The notes: generated by a model from the letters alone, not told the origin. A DNA stretch of 64,000 nucleotides from Phytophthora sp. 'mugwort' (GCA_033558025.1 JAUCEF010000005.1:5766001-5830000), one strand, 5' to 3'; positions 40,379 to 52,028 are shown, counted from the first letter of the stretch. Translations and numbers: made by a program.

Positions 40379-43310
40379 GTCCTTCCACGTCCTGTGGAAT
40401 CGTTCCACGAGCCCAACTATTTCTGCTCGATAGGGTACTGGGTGGATCTGCTGTGCCGGTAGCAAGATCACCAGCTCTTCAATTACTTTGCTGGTTGGTT
40501 CAGATGCTCCGTCCGTCAATCGATCGCTAAAAGGCCCAAACGTTAGGACCACATTCGTCATCAAAAACGCGGCGATGTTTTTCCGCCGTATGGTGCCGTA
40601 CATTTATTGCCATAGCGTACCGCGTCACGTACTCAACGGTGGCAGTAATGTAACGCTGCCCACCGTCGCTCATTGGAAGAGATCCAGCCACATCTAACGC
40701 CCAACGGTCGCCGACGTCGCCTCCTCGGATACTTCGCAAGGCGGCATTACCTCTCTTGGCCTCGCTTTCCGGCTGCCACACTCTTGGCATCCGCGGAGCC
40801 ACCGTTTCACCTCGCCTTGTAAATTGTTTTTTTGGCCACCAATACATCTGCGCGATCCTTGCATACGTGTGCGGAGCTCGCAAGTATCCCGCCCACACAG
40901 AATTATGACACTCCTTAAACGCCACATGCCCCAATTTGGGCGGAAGCACCACTCGATGCCCACTGCTCATTTCGATCACTACCTGATCATGCCGCCTCGT
41001 GACGGCCATGCCTCGGTAATTTCCCGTCTCCATTAGTCGTTGCACCATCCTGCTCTCCTTCTGAGCCTCAACGATCTCATCATCTGTCAACGGCAAGGTG
41101 GGTTGACCCAGGCGTCCCTGCTCCAACACCGGTTGTCTCTGGCGTTGATCATCATGCCAACTCGTTCCAGGGCTCGACAGTATCCTCTGTGTACCGTCCT
41201 CGCCTCGAATAGGGCCTCCACCGAGTTGCCCGCTTCCTCTCGTGGGTCGTCGTCATGCTGGTGCGAAGGCCCACATCGCGCGTCGCCATCGTGTCCTGCA
41301 CCGCCGTAGGTACCTGATAGCGTGTGGTTCGTTGCTCCGTCGAATCCTTCCGCCCCGTCCGTCGTCGCGAAGCTGCTTCTATCGAACTTGTCACTGGCAC
41401 ACGTCGTCTTCTGGCTCAGTAGCACGCACATCATCCGGGTTGTCTTCTACTGCTCGTGTGGTTACAGCCGTACTCTGAGTTTCCACGCCCGATTCGCCCT
41501 CAGGTTGCCGTTCCTCGTTGCGCATCGCTTCCGTGTTTGTCCTGTTCGCTACGTCAATCGACGCCATGCTTGTTGTTGGTTTCGTCGCTACCGCCTGCCG
41601 TTCAGCTTCCTCGGTGCGTCGTTTGGCTGCTGGGGTCAAGGGGCGCGACACTGCCGCCTCTTCTGCAGCTTTCCTACTGTTTCGCGTCTTTGTGCATGCG
41701 TTATTCTTGATTGGTTCGCCAACCGTATTCGTAGTTGCATCCTCGTGCGGCAGCGCTTGCTTGCCTCTCGTCCATGTCACCACAGTCGCCGGTTGTTCAG
41801 TCGTCATCGGTTCCGCCGCGACAGCCGCGTGCTCAGTCGTCCTCCTTTTTGCCATCTCGACAGACCCCCCCAGCCGTCATGCCTCCTGCCTTCGCCGTTA
41901 GTGGTTTTATGGGTTCCGTCCTGCTGTTGTTACTCCCGATGAGGTCTAAATCTTTACCGGACTTGCGACTCCCTCGCCCGCGGTATCCACATGTTGTTCC
42001 TCAGCGCTCGGGTCGTTGTCAGCTGCCAGTCACCACCTACCATCTGTGTTGATTCCTCGTTAGTTTGCTCCTCAGATTCTTCCGTTCAGTTACTCGTCAT
42101 TGTCCCACATGTGACCCCCGTCGTAGATGTCGTCGTCTCCACAGTAGGCCGTCGCTTCGATCGCCGTCGCCGCCCGATAGCCGCTAGAACCGTGACGGCT
42201 GCGGGTGCTCGGGAGAGTGCATCGGCCACTACGTTGTTTTTTTCCTGGTCGATACTGTACGCCAAAGTCGAACTCCTGCAGTGTGAGCGCCCACCTGGGT
42301 AGTTTTCCCGTGAGGTTCGGACACGTCATGACCCACTTCAACGCCCCATGATCCGTCGGCCATACAGATACGATCGGAACAATTTAATCGCCCATACCAC
42401 TGCCAAGCATTCCAACTCGGTGGTCCCGTACTTGCCTTCGGTTGGACTATTTACCTTGCTCGTATACGCTACCGCTGCCATCCACCGCCATGATCCAGCA
42501 TCAGACACGCGCCCAACCATCCCGGGCTCGCATCCGCCACAAAAAAAAAAACTCGAACGGGAAGTTGAATGTTGGGGTATCTAACAACTGGTTTCGTCGT
42601 TAGGATAGCTTTTACTCGCTCAAAAAACCCCATCTTGCGGTGCCCCCCCCCATTCCCAATCTACGTTCTTTCTTAATAACGTCCTCAATGGCGCCATCAT
42701 CGAGCCAAAGCCCGCTACGAACCTTCGGTTATATCCCGCCAGTTGTACAAACCGCTTCACCTCAACAGCATCCTGCGGCTTCGGATAACATCGTACTGCT
42801 GTAACCAGCCGCTCCAGTGGATGTACTCCCTCGCTACTGAGCTCGTGCCCAAGATACTCCATCGAATTCGTCGCAAACGTACACTTCTTCAACTTGAGTG
42901 TGAGACCTGCGGCTACCAACCGCTCAAACACGCACGCCAACTCGATCACGTGTCGCTCAATTCTCCTCGAGTGTACACAACAATGTCATCTAGATAGATC
43001 CAGACCGGTAGTCCACGTCAGACCTCGTAGTACTTGGTTCATCATACGTTGAAATGTAGAAGGTGCGTTCGTCAAGCCAAACGGCATACGAACGAAATGA
43101 TATAACCCCTTTCATCGTGGTGGAACCCCTTTTTTTCTTCGTAGTGAAAGCTGTTTTGTCTCGATCTCCGGGTGCCATTTCGGATCTGCCAATAGCCTGC
43201 TTTCAGGCCCAAGGTGCTGAAAAGCGAAGCTCCACCCAGCTCCGCTAACGTCTTATCTATCCGGGGTAACGGATCCACATCTTTCTTCGTAATTGTGTTG
43301 ACCGAAATCG
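40379..43310 (-). pseudogene. Gypsy family C copy 2, RT to mid-integrase
   Basis: Minus strand: RT fragments (43310-42990 and 42949-42620, KLKKCTFATNSMEYLGHELS), RNase H (42520-42300, AVVWAIKLFRSYLYGR, KWVMTCPNLTGKLPRWALTL), an Ala/Thr/Glu-rich spacer (41855-41391), and integrase: MYWWPKKQF, RWALDVAGSLPMSDGGQRYI, FGPFSDRLTDGASE and VGLVERFHRTWKDC at 40390, where it stops at repeat X. The rest of the integrase continues on the opposite strand at 49239. RT upstream of 43310 is replaced by element D. Shares exact lesions with copy 1. Confidence 0.88.
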
Positions 43311-43559
43311 TATTTGCCATACTTTTATGTCATATCATCATGACTCAGTTATGACAACATATATATGCGGATATAAAGCTAGCCACTAGGATGTGGATCT
43401 AGAGGAATATAGAAGTAGTATAGTGAAACTAATATAAAGCAGACGTACGGCGGTCGAGGAGGCCACATGGCCTCCATCCGCCCGAACTGCGGGGGACAAC
43501 TCATTCTGGCTCTAGCCACCCTCCCCAAAATCACACAGTTTCAGATATACTGGTAACAC

Positions 43560-44354
43560 TTGTTGGACCCAGCAACCAGACAAAAAAAGGCCCATACCGA
43601 CTATCGCCCAGCTAGAGTCGAGATTGACAGGCTGAACGAAGCGATGGCAGAACGCACGCGAGTACCCAACATCCTGCCCAAGTTCACCGGCAAGAGAGCG
43701 GGAGATATGCGCGAATGGCTGTTCCAGATCGAGAACGCGTGCCGCACCAACAGTATCCTGATCGAAGACACGAGCACGCGACTACCGGGAATCACTGGGT
43801 CGGCAAGGGAGAAGACGGCCACGGGATCGTTCCTGCACTGGTCTTCGACGACGAGAAGCGAGGAGCACATGTGGGGGATTTTCCGTGGGCATGTGCTCCA
43901 ACACTTCGAGGCGTCGAACTACCAGGCCGTCCTGCGCGAGAAGCTCCAGCGACGCAAGCAGATGGCGGACATCGCGACGTATAACGGCGAGTACTCAGCT
44001 CTCATCTTCCGCATGGAAGACGTGCGCATACTCGACCAGGTGCTGTATTATGCGAACGGCCTCAAGCCTCGCACGCGCAGCTACGATAAACTCGAGAGCC
44101 CCGAGACACTAAGTGGAGCTATGGACTTAGCTGTCAAGTACGAGGTGACTCACTTCGTCGAAGAAGGGCGAGCGTGTCCTTCCGATAGAGACAAGAGATC
44201 GTATTCGGTTGGCCAATCCCAAGACCATGGCAAATGTTTCAAGGGGAAGTCGTTTCGCGGGAAGGGTCGCTTCAAGCCAAAGTCGGACACCAAGCGCGCT
44301 GAGGATCGTACCTATTGCTCTTGCAAGAAGTCAGTTCACATCAAGGCTAACTGA
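43560..44354 (+). pseudogene. gag of Gypsy D
   Basis: 265-codon ORF (first ATG at 43644, MAERTRVPNILPKFTGKRAG). The capsid reads DMREWLFQIENACRTNSILI, HVLQHFEASNYQAVLREKLQ, MEDVRILDQVLYYANGLKPR and LSGAMDLAVKYEVTHF. A Lys/Arg-rich tail leads to a zinc-knuckle-like YCSCKKSVHIKAN, where a TGA (44352-44354) takes the place of the expected last Cys and reading resumes FAWKKEQAKQGN. Packages element RNA in intact members. Confidence 0.82.
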
Positions 44355-44399
44355 TTTGCGTGGAAGAAAGAACAAGCCAAGCAAGGAAACTAGCAACCA

Positions 44400-44870
44400 C
44401 TTCAGTGGATGAGGGTCCTGGCGTGGCCGAGAGCGTAACCAGAACGACTAAGATTGCAAATATCAGCCTCAACGTTCTGAATGAATACCCTCTTGTCTAC
44501 AAGTCCCGGCCGCTGTTCTTCGATTCTGGTGAGATACATGCGGCTGATAAGGCCACATCGACGCGAAATATGTTGCTAGACTGTGGGGCAACCACGATTT
44601 ATGTGTCAAACCACTGGGTCGCGAAGCATCAGCTTCGGACAACAAAGTTCAGTGACAAGAACATCCGCGTCAAGCTCGGAGACAACCAAATCGTGGAAGT
44701 GGAACTGGAAGTTCTGCCTCTCGAGATCCAAGTGTCGGGGCTAGACGAGGCATACAAGTGTGTTGCCGTAGTCCCATGATACCCGACGACTTTGACTGCA
44801 TCCTTGAAATTCCAGTTTTCGAGGATGTGCAGCCCCAAATCGACTGGTGAAGTCGACTCATTCAAGGAAC
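44400..44870 (+). pseudogene. aspartic protease region of Gypsy D
   Basis: Plus strand: MLLDCGATTIYVSNHWVAKH (LLDCGATT resembles the retropepsin active-site block, with D.G but Cys in the middle), then IRVKLGDNQIVEVELEVLPL and, past a stop, a DCILEIPVFEDVQP-type end. Placed between gag and RT as expected. Confidence 0.65.
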
Positions 44871-45589
44871 AGGAGTGAAGACTCTGCACTGAAAGCGGTC
44901 AGGTGACACCTGTGGACCGATCGAGGAAGACGGACCTGTGATTGCCTCCGGGATTCGGAGATCTGTCGAGGCGAAAGGCCTGTCGGCGAAAAGATCCGAT
45001 TACTGTCGAGGCGCAGCGCTGGAAACGGATGTGAAGTCTGTAGGTGGCCCGGACCGCTGCACAGTGCAGAAGGAGACCCCAAGTGATGTCCGCGGAGAGC
45101 AAGAAGACGCGTCAACGGCAAGGGTTCGGTAGAAGAGCGCGAAATGGAGTCGCCAGAACGTGAGGGTACTGCGGAGAGACTCATGGGAGCAGCAGTTGCC
45201 CAAGGGGAAAGACACCTTCGTGGAGAAGATGCTCACAATTGGCGTGGTAGATGAGACTGGTTTGGAGACCGAGCACATCACGCGTAAGATATTGCGAACA
45301 GGTCCTCACAATCAAGACCAAGTCGATCATTGAACCCGATTTCATGATGGTCCTGTCGAACGAGACAATCCAGCAAGTTGTTCGATCACTACGACGGCGA
45401 GATCAACCCGCCAACGTCGGAAGTGCGAAGGCACACCGGTATCTGGTGACGGACTGGGATATCTTCCAAGGCAATCCGACTTTCCAGCTACTCATGGAGT
45501 ACAAGGACAGTGTGTTTCGTCCGGAACCCAGAAGGCTTGCCAGAGAAACGAGACATCGAGCATCGGATTGACGTGAACGATTCGAATCT

Positions 45590-46215
45590 TGCGGAGTATC
45601 GCAAGGCAGCAGTGGAGACAATCACCGGAACAGCAGCGCGATCGTGCGCTGGGTCGAAGACATGATGAAGTAAAAGCTCATCCGTCCAAGCATCAGCCCA
45701 TATGTTGTGCCAACGTTCTGCGTCCGCAAGCCAGTCGGACGGAGAATTGTTCACGATTACCGATACTTGAACTCGAACACTGTGCGCTAGAGTACTTCCA
45801 ATAACAAGGAAGGAAGAAATCTTGGACGCCATGTCGGGTGCACATTGGTTTTCGACGATGAATCTGATGTCCGCGTACTACCAAGTTCGCATGCGCGAAG
45901 AGGACATCAACTTTACCGCGTTTCAGTCCCCAATGGACTCTTGGAGTACCTGGTACTACAAATGGGAGTCTGTAATGAACCTGCGACGATGTATCATTTG
46001 ACATCGAAGCTGTTTCGTGGTTTAGAGAACACGAAGTCTTTCTACGACGACATCTTCACGAAGTCCCACGGCATTGACGAACACCTCAAAGCGTTGCGGA
46101 AGACATTGGACATCTTGCGCAACAAAACGTTTTTCGTGAAGTTTGCCAAAGTGTGTCCTCTGCGCTGACGAGATCCCGTGCTTAGGTGACTTCGTTGAAC
46201 GAGATGGAGTACGGA
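45590..46215 (+). pseudogene. reverse transcriptase fragment of Gypsy D
   Basis: Plus strand: VVPTFCVRKPVG (about 45700), HDYRYLNSNTVR, MSGAHWFSTMNLMSAYYQVR, FTAFQSPNGLLEYLVLQMGV, SFYDDIFTKSHGIDEHLKAL (FYDD is the YxDD box), then a thumb-like GDFVERDGVRMDPDKVQTI at about 46185-46245. Frameshifts at about 45790 and 46165. 44870-45590 on the same strand is an eroded linker. Confidence 0.82.
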
Positions 46216-46329
46216 TGGATCCTGATAAGGTCCAGACAATCGAGGACGGTACCTCGAACGCAAGAAGAGCTTAACAGCTTCCTTGACTTGAACGGCTACG
46301 TTAATGCTTCTGTCTGGTACCTACACATG

Positions 46330-47090
46330 CAGTCTCTGCGGTCTTTAAGACCAAGTTGCGCCCGCGCTTCATCGGACCTTTCAAGCTCGTGGCCAAGAAG
46401 GGCATTGCGTACACGCTCAACCTTCCGAAGAAGATGCGTACACACCCTGTGCTCTACGTAGGTTTCCTCAAGGCCCGGATCAGGTGAGCGCGGAGGCGTT
46501 GGCGCCTCGGAGCCCAGTCGGGGAGCAGACGGTGCCACGAGTAGTGGCTGCTGGCCAGAGCGCTGGAGGCGCACAAAGAGGTCCACCTGACCACGAATCT
46601 CGACGAGCGATCACTCCACTGCGTCGAGACGACGAGCTGCTGCTCGCGCCAGAGCCACCACGCGGTGCGCAGATGAGTCTCCAACTCCAACCAGTGGACT
46701 CGCTGATGAACAGCTTCGAGTTCGTCAACTGGACGAGAACGATGCTCATTCGCATCGCGGAACTACCCATGGTGATACCATACCAGAGTTTGAAGCGACT
46801 CCAGCTTCATCTGACGCGCAGCGCGAGGGTCCAGCGGACCGGAGGCCGCCTCCACCGTTGCTGGATGATCCGGGAGAACTCCACTATCATGTGGAATGCC
46901 TAGTAGTGCGTCGTCGCCGCCAGGGTCGAACCCAGTACCTTGTGAATTGGAGAGGATATCCCCACTCACAGAAATAATGGGAGTATGAGGTGCCCCTCCT
47001 GCAAGGCTGCCCTGACGTCGTCGACGCTTTTGAACTTCACGATCGACATGGCTCCGAGGCCAGCGACTACTGCGGCGGTCGCCACTAGTG
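46330..47090 (+). pseudogene. integrase C-terminus and chromodomain of Gypsy D
   Basis: Plus strand: FKTKLRPRFIGPFKLVAKKG then YTLNLPKKMRTHPVLYVGFL (Gypsy integrase C-terminal barrel), a Pro/Ala-rich linker, and GELHYHVECLVVRRRRQGRT, YLVNWRGYPHSQ, a stop, then WEYEVPLLQGCPD, a chromodomain. It follows the RT thumb directly, which marks the internal deletion. Closely related to the chromodomain at 62340. Confidence 0.8.
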
Positions 47091-47312
47091 TCCCAGCACT
47101 AGCTTGGGATGAGCCAAGGTCAGCCTAAAGCTTCCGACCTGACCTTGGCGCAAAGTAGCCATCATGTCACAAACGTGAGGACGGCAGGCTGCGGAAGCAG
47201 ATGCACATGGTGCATTAGCTCTAGAGGGACGAAACAGCGAGACCTGAGGCCGCTAGAAGTTGATGTCGTCGTCTGTGTCCAAGACACAGTTGGGTTGGAC
47301 CCAGACGATATT

Positions 47313-47383
47313 GGTCTTTGGTGGAATCGAACCACCGACCTTGCGCTTATGAAGCGAGTGCTCTACCACTGAGCTAACTGGGT
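47313..47383 (-). tRNA. tRNA-Met(CAT)-like pseudogene
   Basis: 71 bases on the minus strand with a perfect A box (TAGCTCAGTGG), D arm GCTC..GAGC, anticodon loop TTCATAA (CAT), a B box in GGTGGTTCGATTCCACC, and normal spacing. The acceptor strands (ACCCAGT and AAAGACC) do not pair and only three anticodon-stem pairs form, so it is unlikely to give a functional tRNA. It lies between the Gypsy D chromodomain and its polypurine tract. Confidence 0.5.
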
Positions 47384-47515
47384 TGAAGGCCAACGAGCTG
47401 TGGGCATGAGGATGCCATCAGGGGTTAAGCGCACTTGGAACGAAGTGTCCGTGGTCAAAACCACAGGAGGTATACCCTCATGGATACGGTGTGTCCACGG
47501 TTTAGTGGGGGAGAG

Positions 47516-47752
47516 TGTAACGGGGTTACACGAAGGTAACACGAGTGTAACCGTGCTACATGTCACCTTGCAGTAAGTGGTACTTGGTACCATTTGGATT
47601 AACAGGATTTCAGTACGTGGCCACAGGGCCACTCGATATGCATTTGACTAGGTATAACTATGGTAGATAGTTAGAGTCATACATTTTCATCACAAGCGGC
47701 TTTGCCGCAGATAAGCAAACAAATAACAGTTCAGTTTTAGCATCAAAGAGAG
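47516..47752 (+). repeat. 3' LTR of Gypsy D, interrupted by repeat X
   Basis: Starts TGTAACGGGGTTACAC right after a purine tract. Shares the TGTAACGGGGTTAC start with families A and E, and ATGCATTTGACTAGG with E (63940). It runs into repeat X at 47753, with AGAG just before the junction. Confidence 0.75.
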
Positions 47753-49234
47753 TGTGGAGAAGCGTAAAATAAGAATCTCAAACACCATGGCAATGAGCCG
47801 ATCTGCGAGATACGTGAAAGAAATCAACTAGCTGACAACTGGCAGGGGGCGGAAAGCGAGTTGGACGGCGACCCAGTCGTGACCGATCTACGCTTTATAT
47901 GACAACAGTCACTCCCGATCGATTCTAGATCACGGTCGATCTTAGACGAGATCCGGGCAAGGGATGAAGAACAAGACCGATCGGCGACATGCGGATCGGA
48001 CCACGTTTAGTCCCGATCGGCTCAGATCGGATCGGCGGAAGACATCAAGATTGGCGTCAAGGGGAGTGGATCAAAACCAATCCGTGACATGCAGATCGCG
48101 GCCGGCCTGGATCGACTCTGATCAATATTCAGCGGACCGTAATCGATCAAGATCTACCCTCGATTGGATCGGCACTCTTTCTAGCAGACGGGATAGAGGT
48201 TCGGACATACGGGATCTGGCAGATCGGGCGGATCGATGGCGGAATCTGACAGATCGGGCCGATCTGGCGTTCAAGGTGCGGAAGATCGAGCTGATCCGAA
48301 GCATACAGATCGGCCTACACCCCGCCGCCCGAGATCGGGCAGATCAGATCGTCCTTGCGGACAAGATCGGGCAGATCGGGCTGATCGGTTTTCGCCGATC
48401 GGCATACAGGTTCCGATATCCTCGATCTGTCAGATCGGCATACGTGTTCTGACATCCGCGATCTGGCGGATCGGGAGTCGATCAGCAATCATCCTCGGGA
48501 TGGGCAAGTATGAAGACGGTACGTGTTGAGTGGTTGGAGAAGGGCAAGATTCAGGAGATTCAGGTGGTATGATATAAGGTTCAGGATGGGAGGATATGAC
48601 AAGAAAAGGATAAACAACAATCAGACTCGAATTTACATTGGACTACTTAGGCGTTTTTAAGTGCCGCTGGGAGGATCTACATTGGCTCTCCCAAGTATAA
48701 CTAGCCCAAGGCAGCAGATCGAGCGTCGCGGTGAGAGGATCGAATCGGATATTTGCTGACCCTCCCCCACGCTGGCGAACTCTTGCTCAAGCGTATACCT
48801 CGATCGATCGGATCGGTCAAAACATGATTAAGACCCGATCCGCTTACCAACTGCGCCCAGACACCGACTAACGGAGGGGGTTCCCCGATGATCCGTAAAT
48901 TAGCTGAACATGGTCTCACCTTGTGTACCCGTCGGTGGGCTGGATCTGCTCTCTTGGGACTCCGAAGGATGCAGCGATGTAAAGTCTTGAACGTCCTGGC
49001 GGGACGCGGGGACGTGGAGCAGCACGGAAGTCTTCGCTCTGCTGCCGTTATTGGTTCCGATCTGAGGTAGTTGACCTTCGATCAGGGGCCTAGACTTGAT
49101 CCGAGGCCGAGGTTGCCGTGTGGCGTTGTTCCTTTCCTTTCCTTAAGATGCTTGCCGCTTCCTTTAGCGGGATCTTGCGAGTTGAGAGTCGAAGCGATCG
49201 TCGGTCAAGCACTGAATGCCGATGCTACACCACA
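47753..49234 (+). repeat. repeat X, right copy: solo-LTR-like, TG...CA ends
   Basis: 1482 bases, TGTGGAGAAGCG to GCTACACCACA. Part 47753-48811 is the inverted counterpart of 39326-40378. Part 48812-49222 matches 38911-39325 in direct orientation. Flanks are AGAG (47749-47752) and GGAC (49235-49238), which do not match each other but match the left copy's flanks crosswise. Confidence 0.85.
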
Positions 49235-49238
49235 GGAC

Positions 49239-50540
49239 TGTTGGCTGTATACATGAACAGCGAGCGACAGCAGGATTCGGAGGACAGCTGGGTGATTTGC
49301 GGTGTATGTGTATTACTCGGGCTGACATTCAACGGTGGCTCTATCGTCCAGTGAGTGGATGATGGGACGTCGGCTGAGATCTCCAAATGTGTTGATGCGG
49401 GCGACGCATGTGACGGAGGCTGGTGAACTAACGCACCACCACAAACGACTGTTGTCAGCATTGAAGAGCTGGTATGAGTGCGCTGAGTTAGCGAGAATAC
49501 GAGAGCAGAAGCGGCAAACAAAGTATTACGATAGAAAGGTCAAGCAGAAACGTACGTTCGCACCGGGAGATCGGGTGTGGATGTATCGCCCACCGCGCGG
49601 ACCGAAGGCCTCGAAATTTGTGCATGCCTGGATCGGACCACTAAGAATAGTGGAGCCTGCAGGGGGTACGACAGCTTCCTTTTGGAACGAGAAGATCAGG
49701 ACGGCGAAGACGAGCTGTTCTTAGCAGACGTATCATTTTTGGTAACGTACTATTATCCGGTTGTGGTGTTGCCAAAGGTAGAGGCACACATCGAGCACAG
49801 CTTGAGTATGAAGGCGAAGTCGAACGCGAAGTGCATGTCGCGACGACAAGAACGATTGTAGGAGCAGCGGCGGCTCCTGTGCCTGCAGCAGTTCCAGCGA
49901 GAGGCACAAAGCGAGCTGGACGAGCAATAGCGAAGGAGAACAACGACCAGCACCCGAACGATGTCATGATGGAGTTACGACGGCGCCGACGACGAAACTC
50001 GGCCGGGCAATACGTACTCGAGGTTTTCGAGATACGTCCTGTACGAAGTCCAGAACAACGAAGAAATGGCGCGGCAGGCGCCGGCGATGACGGGTGGCGC
50101 TGGGTATCAATCAACGAGTACGACCGACCTTTCAAGCCGCCAGAGTCGTGAAAGAAAGAGGCTCTGGAGATGGAGAAGGCATGTAACGGGTCGAAGTGGC
50201 CCCGGAGCAATGTGGACACCTACTGGCCCGGAGACCGACATGGAGTGGGCGACGCGCGGTTACGGCAGAATGACGAGCCGCATGGCGTTACTGTTGAAGT
50301 TGAGTGGCTGAATGGGGACGCGACAGTGAACAGTCACGACCCTCAAGCAGCAACTAGTGCTGGTGGCTACTTGAACGAGGGAGAGGGAAGATCGCGTCGA
50401 AGGGGCGGGAACGAGCGGATCAAGGTGGCCGAGACATTGGTGGTTGACCAAGCCGGACGAGTAAGGAAGGCGAGCAGGTCGAGCTCCTTTGGAATTGGCA
50501 GTGTCGAGTGCACTGTCCCACAACAAGACCACGCAGTTTC
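49239..50540 (+). pseudogene. Gypsy family C integrase C-terminus and 3' end
   Basis: Plus strand, continuing where 40379 breaks: VYMNSERQQD (about 49250), WMMGRRLRSPNVLMRATHVT (49350), KRQTKYYDRKVKQKRTFAPG, DRVWMYRPPRGPKASKFVHA (integrase C-terminal SH3-like), then EWLNGDATVNSHDPQAATSA (50310) and a tail ending at CAACAAGACCACGCAG. The last 370 bases match 29271-29640. Frameshifted. Confidence 0.82.
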
Positions 50541-50599
50541 CCGTGAAATCATGGTTGTCTTGCTGGCCATAACGACGTATATGGCTGTTTGGTCCATGT

Positions 50600-51170
50600 G
50601 AACACGGCGGCGAGCTTGACATCGCCAATGGATGCCGTATTCGTCTATGACATGCTGAATAGACTGTAAAAATACGTTTGCAACAAGCTACACATCACGA
50701 ATCACAGTTAAAATCAAGTTAACACAAAGAGCTTGAATAATTACCTCCATGTCTGGGCGCTTTTTTTACCCTTGTATGTGGTCCTTCTAATTGACAGGCG
50801 ATTACGTTTGCAAGGGTCTAAGTAAGGAGATGTTTCCACGTCTGCCGCGTGCGTTGAAGCGATCTGGGTCATATCAAGCCAGCATTAGCAACAGACACGC
50901 CTTGGACACACAGAGTTTCGCTTTTTCCGCATTTCTACAATCCAATCCAGAAGCTAAGCAGGAATATTAAGCCGTGTTTCACTTGTGCTTAATCCAGTTG
51001 CTTTTGGCCAAATGCAGCTGGGTAAACTTATCTAGCTCGATTGACATCTGAAACAGGTGAAATCTATCCAGCTCGATGGGGAAGAAACGACTGGTTCTGA
51101 AATTGAGGTGCGGGCCGAATTTTAAAACGAGCTCGTTTTGAACCTTCACATAGCAACCTTCATTCAAACG
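50600..51170. other. spacer, no gene seen
   Basis: AT-rich. One short minus-strand ORF (50979-51167) without motifs. The second Harbinger element probably begins here but I could not find its terminal inverted repeat. Confidence 0.35.
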
Positions 51171-51174
51171 AATG

Positions 51175-51761
51175 AATGGACTAGCCGGTGAAGAAGCAAC
51201 AGGCTACCTGGAAACGCAGCGAGGAAAGGCTTCTGTTGCAGTGCTACCTGGGTGCTCGCAATGACGCCACTCTTCGAGTGACAAGGAAATCAAGAGCAAA
51301 GGCTGGGTCCAAGTAGTCTCTCGTCTTGCCCAGGATGGTGTCGCAGTCAACAAAGGTAGGTTGACCACGCAAAAAAGTTATGCTAATGTTTGTCTAATCT
51401 GTTCGCCTGCGGAGATCAATGCAAAACGAAGTACTCTCGCTTAATGTATGAGCACGATACGTTCAAGCGTCTCAAAGACATGAGTGGTGCTGGATGGAAC
51501 AGCGAGATTCAAGCTCCTACTCTCAGCGCCGAAGTATGGGAGAATCTTTCCAAGTCGCAGCCACGGAACGCATCGCTGCTGAAGCGTTTCCGCGAGGAAG
51601 GGGTTGCACACGACGACGTCTGCTTCTTGATTGCAGGAGATTCGCGCGCAACAGCAGCGGGGGCTGGAAACATTGTTTTCTTTGCGACAAATGAGGTGGA
51701 TGCCTTGCTTCGAAACGGCCCCGATTTGCAATATAGTGCGGGAGGAGAAGCGACTAGCTAG
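51175..51761 (+). pseudogene. Myb/SANT-like DNA-binding protein of a second Harbinger element
   Basis: Plus strand in two or three frames: ATWKRSEERLLLQCYLGARN (about 51210), KSKGWVQVVSRLAQDGVAVN (about 51300), then QCKTKYSRLMYEHDTFKRLK (51420) and LKRFREEGVAHDD. The W..E...L, GW..V and CKTKY.RL pattern is the Myb/SANT-like domain of Harbinger partner genes. Gene broken by frameshifts at about 51280 and 51400. Paired with the minus-strand transposase downstream, the same convergent layout as at 34.5-37.1 kb. Confidence 0.7.
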
Positions 51762-52028
51762 GACGGCAGACATGAAGATAAAACAACTAGACAAGACCCA
51801 CCAGCATTTCGGTTGCTGAGTGTACTGAACGCATAACGCGTTACCGGGACGCAGAAAGAAGAAGAACAGCCAAGTTGAAGAGAGCACAGCTACGATGACG
51901 TCGTTCTTCAAAACGGCTAAGCGCTACTTCCAACTGAATATGAAATTACTAGCTAAAGAGCTACGTGATCAAGCAGAGGTTGATATCGAGTAGCTCGCAG
52001 TAGGAAATACAGCAAGTAAGATGTACTC

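Larger units (their letters stand above)
43320..47752 (+). mobile_element. Ty3/Gypsy retrotransposon family D, internally deleted
   Basis: Plus strand. The 5' LTR tail probably ends GGTAACA at about 43557, followed by gag, protease, RT, then a jump to the integrase C-terminus and chromodomain, a purine tract (GTGGGGGAGAG, 47505-47515) and the 3' LTR. RNase H and the integrase core are missing, a deletion of roughly 2 kb relative to a full element. It sits within family C sequence. Confidence 0.8.

Noticed and set aside
41322..41942. 206-codon plus-strand ORF in the Gypsy C copy 2
   Set aside because: Shadow of the Ala/Thr/Glu-rich pol spacer on the minus strand; Cys/Arg/Leu-rich composition typical of an antisense frame.
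38900..49234. Interpretation of the inverted X repeats as long terminal inverted repeats of one giant DNA transposon
   Set aside because: No target-site duplication flanks the 10.3-kb unit as it stands, while un-inverting the middle restores two separate 4-bp duplications and a split integrase gene.
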